From contig DASVVS010000146.1 of assembly GCA_036386455.1 (NCBI GenBank), positions 1 to 10,244 on the forward strand: 10,244 nt of DNA, read 5' to 3'. Below, piece after piece: positions 1 through 4,967 of this stretch. Origin of the DNA: AC-37 sp036386455. Its GTDB lineage: Bacteria; Actinomycetota; Thermoleophilia; Solirubrobacterales; Thermoleophilaceae. Positions within the stretch are counted from its first letter, which is position 1; each line of letters opens with the position of its first letter. A program made the translations under genes and the position numbers. Under the pieces are notes generated by a model that saw nothing but the letters and a program-made list of their open reading frames with translations, searched no databases and had not been told where the DNA came from.

Positions 1-182
1 GACTGCCCGCCGCCGGACCGCGACTGCCCACCGGACTGCCCGCCGCCGGACCGCGACTGCCCACCGAACTGCCCGCCGCCGGACCGCGACTGCCCACCGG
101 ACTGCCCGCCGCCGGACCGCGACTGCCCACCGAACTGCCCGCCGCCGGACCGCGACTGCCCACCGAACTGCCCGCCGCCGGA
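1..182. repeat. 33-bp tandem repeat, about 5.5 copies, cut by the left edge
   Basis: Five full 33-bp units start at 1, 34, 67, 100 and 133, and a partial sixth runs from 166 to 182. Each unit is built on CTGCCCGCCGCCGGACCG followed by CGACTGCCCACCG. The units are identical except for the first base, which is G in units 1, 2 and 4 and A in units 3, 5 and 6. The period is 11 codons, so the array encodes an 11-residue repeat in any frame. Plus frame 1 gives DCPPPDRDCPP, plus frame 2 gives TARRRTATAHR, and one minus frame gives GGQSRSGGGQ(S/F). A/T bases are spread evenly over the three codon positions, so the array itself does not show which frame is used. It probably continues to the left of the window. 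Confidence 0.95.
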
Positions 183-735
183 GGAGCTCGTCGCCGTCTG
201 CCTGAACGGACCGCCTGGCCCACCGCGCTACTTCCCGCCACCCCCGCGGCCGGGCTTTCGCCGCTGCGCGGGCGGGCGCGGCCTGGTCCTGCTTCCGATC
301 GACGCGCTCGGTGCCACGCAGGCAGCGACCAGCGAGGGCGGAGCGGAGGCCGAGCGCCCGCGGCGGTCGTCCGCTCGCCGCCGCTCCGCTGAGCGCCGCT
401 CCGCCGAGCGTCGCGCCGCTCACCGCGAGCGGCGTGCCCACGCCGGCACGGGCCGCGCCCGCACGGCGCGGGCCGCACAGGCACCCGCTCCCGCGTGGCG
501 GCGGCCTCGTGCCGGGGTCGCCCGTGCCGCCGTGCAGACCGCTCCCGGCCCCCGCCGCGGGCGGCCCGCGCGTCCTCGCCCCGCTCCCCGGCAGTCGCAC
601 CGCGCCCGCCGACGCGGCCGCCCGCCGAGCGCGCCGCCCGGCCGTGCGAACGGGCACCGCCGGGGCGCGCCGCCCGGTCGCGGTCGCGGTCACGGCCCCG
701 GCGCGCCGCCCGGTCGCGGCCGCGGGCACCACTGA
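1..735 (+). CDS. Possible 3' end of a low-complexity, Cys/Pro- then Arg/Gly-rich protein; coding status uncertain
   Basis: Plus frame 1 is open from the left edge to a TGA at 733-735, which is 244 codons. The translation begins with the 11-residue DCPPPDRDCPP repeats. It then passes through a short mixed segment (about residues 61-105) and becomes strongly Arg/Ala/Pro-rich. It ends in a 12-residue duplication, GAPPGRGRGHGP then GAPPGRGRGHH, encoded by copies of a 20-bp block at 664-683 and 700-719. I recognise no family. Against coding: long open frames are expected at this GC content, and my hand count of A/T bases over 301-735 gives 14, 22 and 24 at codon positions 1, 2 and 3. That is the reverse of a normal high-GC gene, where position 3 is lowest. 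The frame ends 26 bp before ilvC. It could be the tail of a real upstream gene, an antisense shadow, or non-coding repeat DNA. This entry also covers the otherwise gene-free stretch 1-761. Confidence 0.25.
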   Translation, partial: DCPPPDRDCPPDCPPPDRDCPPNCPPPDRDCPPDCPPPDRDCPPNCPPPDRDCPPNCPPPEELVAVCLNGPPGPPRYFPPPPRPGFRRCAGGRGLVLLPIDALGATQAATSEGGAEAERPRRSSARRRSAERRSAERRAAHRERRAHAGTGRARTARAAQAPAPAWRRPRAGVARAAVQTAPGPRRGRPARPRPAPRQSHRARRRGRPPSAPPGRANGHRRGAPPGRGRGHGPGAPPGRGRGHH

Positions 736-747
736 ACGCGCGGCCGG

Positions 748-753
748 TACAGT
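748..753 (+). promoter_or_regulatory. Putative -10 element (TACAGT) for leaderless ilvC
   Basis: TACAGT fits the bacterial -10 consensus TANNNT. It ends 8 nt before the ilvC GTG, a spacing that would put transcription start at or next to the start codon. No Shine-Dalgarno sequence is visible before ilvC, and no convincing -35 box is seen. The same hexamer stands before the Leu leader peptide at 9140-9145. Confidence 0.45.
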
Positions 754-761
754 CCCGCGCC

Positions 762-1751
762 GTGATCTACGACAACGACGCAGACCTCTCCAAGCTCGAC
801 GGCAAGACCGTCGCGATCCTCGGCTACGGCTCCCAGGGCCACGCCCACGCGCTCAACCTGAAGGAGTCCGGGGTGAGCGTGGTGGTGGGCCTGCGCGAGG
901 ACTCGAGCTCCGTCGAGAAGGCGCGCGGCGACGGGCTCGAGGTGCTCCCGATCGCCGAGGCGGCCAGCCGCGGCGACGTCGTGATGATCCTGCTGCCGGA
1001 CGAGAAGCAGGGCGAGATCTGGGAGTCGGACGTCGCGGACGGGATCGCTCCCGGCAACCTGCTGATGTTCGCCCACGGGTTCTCGATCACCTACGACCAG
1101 ATCGACCCGGGGCCGGAGGTCGACATCGGCATGGTCGCCCCCAAGAGCCCGGGCCACCTCGTGCGGCGCCAGTACCAGGACGGCAACGGCGTGCCCGGGC
1201 TGATCGCGGTGGAGCGCGACGCCAGCGGCAACGCCCGCGACATGGTCCTCGCGTACGCGAAGGGGATCGGCTGCACGCGCGCCGGCGTGATCGAGACGAG
1301 CTTCCGCGAGGAGACCGAGACCGACCTGTTCGGCGAGCAGTCCGTGCTCTGCGGCGGTGTCAGCGAGCTGGTGCGGGCCGGCTACGAGACGCTCGTCGAG
1401 GCCGGCTACGACCCGCGCCTCGCCTACTTCGAGTGCCTCCACGAGCTCAAGCTGATCGTCGACCTGATGTACGAGAAGGGCATCACCGGCATGCGGTACT
1501 CGGTGTCGAACACCGCCGAGTACGGCGACCTGACCCGCGGCAGGCGGGTGATCGGCGAGCCCACGCGCCAGGCGATGAAGGAGATCCTGTCCGAGATCCA
1601 GTCGGGCGAGTTCGCCCGCGAGTGGATCGCGGAGAACCGCGCGGGCCAGGAGAACTTCCAGCGCATGCGCGAAGAGGGCAAGAACCACCAGATCGAGCGC
1701 GAGGGCCGCGAGCTGCGCTCGATGATGGACTGGATCGAGACCGAGTTCTGA
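762..1751 (+). CDS. ilvC: Ketol-acid reductoisomerase (class I, short form)
   Basis: This enzyme of isoleucine/valine synthesis isomerises and reduces 2-acetolactate or 2-aceto-2-hydroxybutyrate to the dihydroxy acids, using NADPH and Mg2+. The protein has 329 residues, normal for class I. The N-terminal Rossmann domain carries GYGSQGHAHALNL (21-33) and the cofactor loop GLREDSSS (43-50), whose R45 and serines suit NADPH. H105 lies in FAHGF and catalytic K128 in VAPKSPGH. The C-terminal knotted domain holds the metal ligands D188 and E192 (TETDLFGEQ), E224 and E228 (FECLHEL), and substrate-binding S249 (SVSNTAEYGD). The GTG at 762 is chosen because the protein then starts directly at the family's YDxDADL segment. 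The frame stays open far upstream, but only into low-complexity sequence. No ilvB or ilvN is adjacent inside the window. The FHA gene follows after 38 bp with its own -10-like element. Confidence 0.97.
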   Translation: MIYDNDADLSKLDGKTVAILGYGSQGHAHALNLKESGVSVVVGLREDSSSVEKARGDGLEVLPIAEAASRGDVVMILLPDEKQGEIWESDVADGIAPGNLLMFAHGFSITYDQIDPGPEVDIGMVAPKSPGHLVRRQYQDGNGVPGLIAVERDASGNARDMVLAYAKGIGCTRAGVIETSFREETETDLFGEQSVLCGGVSELVRAGYETLVEAGYDPRLAYFECLHELKLIVDLMYEKGITGMRYSVSNTAEYGDLTRGRRVIGEPTRQAMKEILSEIQSGEFAREWIAENRAGQENFQRMREEGKNHQIEREGRELRSMMDWIETEF

Positions 1752-1776
1752 GCTAGCGCTCCGCCGGACCGTGGGC

Positions 1777-1782
1777 TAGGGT
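1777..1782 (+). promoter_or_regulatory. Putative -10 element (TAGGGT) for the leaderless FHA gene
   Basis: TAGGGT (TANNNT) ends 7 nt before the ATG of the FHA-DUF4234 gene. There is no Shine-Dalgarno in the 38-bp gap after ilvC. The arrangement matches a leaderless start and suggests that the membrane-protein genes have a promoter separate from ilvC. Confidence 0.4.
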
Positions 1783-1789
1783 CCGGGCA

Positions 1790-2881
1790 ATGAAGCTTCT
1801 CATCACGGCCGGACCGAATTCAGGGCAGGAGCTCGAGGCCGAGGGCTCCAGCGTGGTCGGGCGCGACCCCGCAGGCGCCACCCTGGTGATCGACGACCCC
1901 GAGGCGTCGCGGCGTCACGCGTCGCTCACGCCCAGCGCGACGGGCGTCACGGTCGAGGATCTCGGGTCCACCAACGGCACCTACCTGAACGGGGAGCGGA
2001 TCGAGGGGGCGCGCGAGGCCGGCGCCGGCGACGAGATCCGGATCGGCAACACCGTCCTCGAGGTACAGGCCGGCGCCGAGGTCACGCGCATGAGCGAGAT
2101 CCCGGAACCGGATCCGGCACCGGATCCGGACGTGACGGCGATGGGCGAGGCGCCCGCGATGCCGGATCCGCCGGCGGCGCCCGAGCCGGCGGCGGCTTTC
2201 GAGCCGCCCGCCCCGGAGCCGCCCGCAGCCCCGCCGGCTTTCGAGCCGCCGTCCGCGCCCGAGCCGCCCGCGGCCTCGGAGCCGCCGGCTTTCGAGCCGC
2301 CGTCCGCGCCCGAGCCGCCCGCGGCCCCACCGCCGCCTCCGAGTCCGCCCTCCGGCGGCCCGCCCCCGGGGCCTCCACCGGGCCCGCCCCCCGGCCCACC
2401 GCCGGGGCCGCCGCCCCCACCCGGGCCCGGGCAGGGCTACGGCCCCCCGCCGCAGCAGGCCTACCAGCCGGCGCCCCCGCCGCTGGGGCAGCCCGGCGGG
2501 CCGATGGCCGGCTACGGCGGCGGCCCCGTCAACTCGCGCGAGTCCGTCGTCGAGTGGCTGCTGTGCCTCTTCGTCCCGTTCTACAACGTCTACTGGGTCC
2601 ACCGGGCGAGCAAGGAGCTGGAGGCCTACTCGAGCGGCCGGATCGGCTACAACGCGGGCGCGACGATCACCGCGCTCACGCTCGGCTCGCTCGTCCTGAT
2701 CCCCGTCATCGTGGCGCTGGTCAGCTTCGGCGGTCGCCTCCGGCGGGCGCAGGAGCTCGCCGGCGTGCAGCCGCGCGCGAGCGGCGGCGGGATGTTCGGC
2801 CGCGTGCTCCTGTTCGGCTACGGCTACAAGTGGGCGCAGGACCAGATCAACGAGCTCTCGATGAGACCGCCGCAGGCCTGA
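1790..2881 (+). CDS. FHA domain-proline-rich linker-DUF4234 membrane protein
   Basis: The protein has 363 residues in three parts. Residues 1-95 form a forkhead-associated domain, which binds phospho-threonine. Its signature residues are present: G24-R25, S40-R-R-H43, and LGSTNGTYLNG (58-68). Residues 96-245 are a proline/alanine/glutamate-rich linker that contains a duplicated 17-residue unit and then PPPG runs. Residues 249-363 match the DUF4234 type: RESVVEWLLCLF, then PFYNVYW and two hydrophobic segments (about 253-270 and 283-308), then GYGYKW near the C terminus. The FHA domain is expected on the cytoplasmic side. Two similar threonine sites follow it, EVTRMSE (T99) and DVTAMGE (T116). 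They are acidic before the threonine and have methionine at +2, so they could be kinase targets read by this or another FHA domain; that is inference. A close DUF4234 paralogue follows after 58 bp. The function is unknown. The likely theme is signalling at the membrane under Ser/Thr kinase control. Confidence 0.9.
   Translation: MKLLITAGPNSGQELEAEGSSVVGRDPAGATLVIDDPEASRRHASLTPSATGVTVEDLGSTNGTYLNGERIEGAREAGAGDEIRIGNTVLEVQAGAEVTRMSEIPEPDPAPDPDVTAMGEAPAMPDPPAAPEPAAAFEPPAPEPPAAPPAFEPPSAPEPPAASEPPAFEPPSAPEPPAAPPPPPSPPSGGPPPGPPPGPPPGPPPGPPPPPGPGQGYGPPPQQAYQPAPPPLGQPGGPMAGYGGGPVNSRESVVEWLLCLFVPFYNVYWVHRASKELEAYSSGRIGYNAGATITALTLGSLVLIPVIVALVSFGGRLRRAQELAGVQPRASGGGMFGRVLLFGYGYKWAQDQINELSMRPPQA
2231..2326 (+). 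repeat. Direct repeat in the linker of the FHA-DUF4234 gene (45 bp, 51-bp period)
   Basis: Identical 45-bp copies lie at 2231-2275 and 2282-2326, offset by 51 bp (17 codons). Each encodes PPAFEPPSAPEPPAA in the disordered linker. A partial, diverged copy (FEPPAPEPPAAP) lies just upstream. The perfect identity suggests a recent expansion. Confidence 0.9.
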
Positions 2882-2939
2882 ACGTGCTGCGCGAGAAGTG
2901 TGTGACAGGCAATAGTCCCGACACTCTGGAGGCAATTAG

Positions 2940-3437
2940 ATGAGCACCGAAAACCCAGGCAATCCGCCTGCGGGCGGGCCGCCCCCGCCGCCGCCCCCTC
3001 CGCCCGCACCGGCGCAGGCACCGGGCCAGGCTCCCCCGATGGGTCAGCCGGGCGGGCCGATGGCCAGCTACGGAGGCGGTGGCATCGGCCAGCGCGAGTC
3101 CGTGGTCGAGTGGCTGCTGTGCCTCTTCATCCCGTTCTACAACGTGTACTGGTTCCACCGGGCCAGCAAGGAGATGCAGGAGTGGTCCGGCGGCCGCATC
3201 GACTACAACGCCGGCGCCACGATCGCCGCTCTCACGATCGGCGCGTTCGTGCTGATTCCGCCGTTCGTGGCGATCTTCAGCTTCGGCGGCCGCGTGCGGC
3301 GCGCCCAGGAGCTGGCCGGGGTCGAGCCCCGTGCGAGCGGCATCGGCTTCTTCGGCCGGCTGTTCCTGCTGGGCTACGGCTACAAGTGGATCCAGGACCA
3401 GCTGAACGAGCTCGCCGGCCGGCCCGCGCAGGGCTAG
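2940..3437 (+). CDS. Proline-rich DUF4234 membrane protein, paralogue of the preceding gene
   Basis: The protein has 165 residues. Residues 1-34 are proline-rich, 35-47 are GQPGGPMASYGGG, and 51-165 form a DUF4234-type domain with two hydrophobic segments. By hand alignment about 85 of 115 residues match the domain of the preceding gene, including RESVVEWLLCLF, PFYNVYW, YNAGATI, RRAQELAGV and GYGYKW, so the pair is a tandem duplication. It lacks the FHA domain. The ATG at 2940 is supported by GGAGG at 2928-2932, 7 nt upstream. The 58-bp gap before it is more AT-rich than its surroundings and contains AGTGT and ACACT arms, but I see no confident promoter. It is probably co-transcribed with its neighbours. 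The biochemical role of DUF4234 is unknown. Homo- or hetero-oligomers of the two paralogues are possible but not shown by the sequence. Confidence 0.9.
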   Translation: MSTENPGNPPAGGPPPPPPPPPAPAQAPGQAPPMGQPGGPMASYGGGGIGQRESVVEWLLCLFIPFYNVYWFHRASKEMQEWSGGRIDYNAGATIAALTIGAFVLIPPFVAIFSFGGRVRRAQELAGVEPRASGIGFFGRLFLLGYGYKWIQDQLNELAGRPAQG

Positions 3438-3450
3438 CACCAGCACCGTA

Positions 3451-3455
3451 GGAGG
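3451..3455 (+). promoter_or_regulatory. Strong Shine-Dalgarno (GGAGG) that points to an ATC start codon
   Basis: The context TAGGAGGG (3449-3456) is the best ribosome-binding site in the window. Seven nucleotides after GGAGG is ATC at 3463, in frame with the RDD protein. No ATG, GTG, TTG or CTG occurs at a usable distance in any frame, so this site decides the start of the RDD gene. Confidence 0.75.
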
Positions 3456-3462
3456 GACCGAG

Positions 3463-4212
3463 ATCGAGTCGGAAGGCGGACCGCCCCAGCACCACGAGGG
3501 CGGTCCGCCGCCTCCGCCCCCGGCGGGTAGCGGCAGCCCGCCGCCACCTCCGCCGCCGCCGCCCGGTGGAGCGGGTCCGCAATCGCCGCCGCCCGGCCCC
3601 CAGTGGGGCGCGCCGGGCCAGCAGCCGCCCCCTGGCTACGGGCAACCGCCCTACGGCCAGCCCGGCTACCCGCAGCCGGGATACACGCCTTCGGGCTACC
3701 AGCAGCCGGGATACACGCCTCCCGGCTACCCACAGGCGGGGTACACGCCTTCGGGATACGCGCCTCCGGGCTACCCGCAGCCCGGGTACGCGCCGGGTTA
3801 CCCGGTGGCCTACGCCTCGTCGGTGCCACAGGCGCTCCAGGGTCGCGAGACCGCGAGCTACGGCGCCCGCGCCGGCGCCTATCTGATCGATTCGCTCATC
3901 TTCATCCTGCTGCTGTTCACCGTGGTCGGCTGGATCTTCGTCCCCGCGCTGGTCATGGCCCGCAAGGGCGAGCACAACGGCCAGACGTGGGGCAAGCAGG
4001 CGGTCGGCATCACGGTCATCAAGGAGAACGGCGGCGACTGGTCCTTCGGCGACGCGTTCGTTCGCGAATGGGTCGTCAAGTGGCTGCTGTTCGGGTTCGT
4101 CGGCGGGTTCTTCTTCTTCACGCCGTTCGTGGACCTGCTCTGGCCGCTCTGGGACGAGCGCGACCAGGCGCTCCACGACAAGCTCGTCAGCTCGTACGTG
4201 GTCAAGGTCTGA
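3463..4212 (+). CDS. Proline/tyrosine-rich RDD-domain membrane protein with apparent ATC start
   Basis: The RDD domain occupies about residues 132-249 and carries the family's landmarks: R136 and D143 in GARAGAYLID, GQTWGKQAVG (173-182), and HDK (238-240). It has two hydrophobic stretches, about 139-163 and 204-225. Before it, in the same frame and without a stop, are about 115 residues rich in Pro, Gly, Tyr and Gln with GYTP-type repeats, matching the style of the neighbouring genes. The frame has no ATG, GTG or TTG between the stop at 3403-3405 and the GTG at 3805. That GTG would cut off the whole tail and has no Shine-Dalgarno. GGAGG lies 7 nt before ATC at 3463, so I place the start there (249 residues). 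A base-call error turning ATG into ATC is the main alternative. The layout (Pro-rich repeats then RDD) resembles the mycobacterial proline-rich antigen Pra. The gene starts 25 bp after the DUF4234 gene, so the two are likely in one operon. Function is unknown. Confidence 0.8.
   Translation: MESEGGPPQHHEGGPPPPPPAGSGSPPPPPPPPPGGAGPQSPPPGPQWGAPGQQPPPGYGQPPYGQPGYPQPGYTPSGYQQPGYTPPGYPQAGYTPSGYAPPGYPQPGYAPGYPVAYASSVPQALQGRETASYGARAGAYLIDSLIFILLLFTVVGWIFVPALVMARKGEHNGQTWGKQAVGITVIKENGGDWSFGDAFVREWVVKWLLFGFVGGFFFFTPFVDLLWPLWDERDQALHDKLVSSYVVKV
3673..3801 (+). repeat. Imperfect 30-bp repeats encoding QPGYTPSGY-type units
   Basis: Successive 30-bp units start at 3673, 3703 and 3733 and encode QPGYTPSGYQ, QPGYTPPGYP and QAGYTPSGYA, followed by shorter PPGYPQPGYAP variants. 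The units share CAGCCGGGATACACGCCT with small changes. They form the tyrosine-rich part of the disordered N-terminal region of the RDD protein. Confidence 0.85.
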
Positions 4213-4217
4213 GTTGG

Positions 4218-4243
4218 CTCCCGGCCGCGCGCGGGAGTAGGCT
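4218..4243 (+). promoter_or_regulatory. Hairpin plus putative -10 element (TAGGCT) before the DUF4190 gene
   Basis: CTCCCG (4218-4223) and CGGGAG (4232-4237) form a 6-bp stem with an 8-nt loop, directly followed by TAGGCT (4238-4243, TANNNT) ending 6 nt before the ATG at 4250. There is no U-tract, so the hairpin is a weak terminator candidate at best for the RDD gene. The hexamer and its spacing suit a leaderless start, and no Shine-Dalgarno is seen. Confidence 0.4.
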
Positions 4244-4249
4244 CGCGAC

Positions 4250-4927
4250 ATGGCGGACGGCTCTCAGGACCCACCCGATCCCGGCTGGCTCCCGCCGAGC
4301 GCGCCGTCCGGCCCGCCGGCCGGAGCGGGCGCCCCCGGGCAGCCGCCTCCACAGAGCCAGCCGCCTCCACAGAGCCAGCCGCCTCCGCACGGCCAGCCGC
4401 CTCCGCACGGCCAGCCCCCGCCGCACGGCCAGCCCCCGCCGCAGGGCCAGCCGGCTCCGTACGCGCAGCCCCCGTACGCGCAGCAGCCGCCCCCGTCGCC
4501 GTACGGTCCGCCGCAGCAGCCCTACGGCCAGCAGCCCTACGGCTATCAGCAGCAGCAGCAGCCCTACGGCTACCAGCAGCCGGGACCGTGGGCCGCCACC
4601 CAGTGGCACCAGGCCGAGCCCGACAACACGCCCGCGATGGCCGGCTTCATCATGTCGCTGGCCTCGATCGGCACGCTCGTCATGTTCTTCGGCTTCCTCT
4701 CGCCGCTGAACCTCTGCCTCTCGATCGCGGCGAGCATCGCCTCGCGCAACGGCCTCAAGAAGGTCGAGCGGGGCGAGACCACCAAGAACGAGGACATCGC
4801 CAAGTGGGGCTTCTGGCTGGGGATCGCCGGAGCCGTGCTCTCGCTCCTCGTGATCCTCGCCTTCGTCGCGCTCATCTCGGCGGGCCCGGAATGGCTCGAC
4901 GACCTGGACGAGACCGAGCCGCGCTAA
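4250..4927 (+). CDS. Proline/glutamine/tyrosine-rich DUF4190-type membrane protein
   Basis: The protein has 225 residues. Residues 1-120 are disordered and contain six-residue repeats QPPPQS, QPPPHG and QPPPQG, followed by QQPYGYQQ-type segments. Residues about 126-210 look like a DUF4190 domain. They have two hydrophobic helices (about 129-160 and 183-210) joined by a basic, polar loop with SRNGLKKVERGE and then AKWGFWLGIAGAVL, the usual second-helix pattern of that family. The C terminus is acidic (LDDLDETEPR). It is the last of four consecutive genes sharing the plan of a Pro-rich segment plus two membrane helices. The start is the ATG at 4250, with a TANNNT hexamer 6 nt upstream and no Shine-Dalgarno. 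The aminotransferase gene follows after 40 bp. Function is unknown. Confidence 0.85.
   Translation: MADGSQDPPDPGWLPPSAPSGPPAGAGAPGQPPPQSQPPPQSQPPPHGQPPPHGQPPPHGQPPPQGQPAPYAQPPYAQQPPPSPYGPPQQPYGQQPYGYQQQQQPYGYQQPGPWAATQWHQAEPDNTPAMAGFIMSLASIGTLVMFFGFLSPLNLCLSIAASIASRNGLKKVERGETTKNEDIAKWGFWLGIAGAVLSLLVILAFVALISAGPEWLDDLDETEPR
4340..4465 (+). repeat. Seven 18-bp repeats encoding QPPP-type hexapeptides
   Basis: Units of 18 bp start at 4340 and run to 4465. They encode QPPPQS twice, QPPPHG three times, QPPPQG once and a diverged QPAPYA. Neighbouring units are nearly identical in DNA, such as CAGCCGCCTCCACAGAGC twice, which suggests growth by slippage. The array forms the proline-rich region of the DUF4190 protein. 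Confidence 0.9.
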
Positions 4928-4951
4928 GCCCGCCCGCGAAACGGCGCTCGG

Positions 4952-4957
4952 TATTCT
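4952..4957 (+). promoter_or_regulatory. Putative -10 element (TATTCT) for the aminotransferase-serA pair
   Basis: TATTCT (TANNNT) stands in the 40-bp gap after the DUF4190 gene and ends 10 nt before the ATG at 4968. It is the most AT-rich patch there, and no Shine-Dalgarno is visible. It would give a leaderless or nearly leaderless transcript for the serine pathway pair. Confidence 0.4.
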
Positions 4958-4967
4958 CGCCGCTCCG

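Noticed and set aside
1..182. CRISPR array
   Set aside because: Units are adjacent with no unique spacers between them, so this is a simple tandem repeat.
495..761. In-frame upstream extension of ilvC to a GTG at 495
   Set aside because: It would add 89 low-complexity residues before the conserved YDxDADL start of the family. GTG at 762 gives the normal length and has a -10-like element nearby.
311..1756. Long plus-strand open frame (frame 2) overlapping ilvC
   Set aside because: It covers the well-supported ilvC in another frame, its translation is Arg/Pro-rich without any family motif, and it is expected from the GC content.
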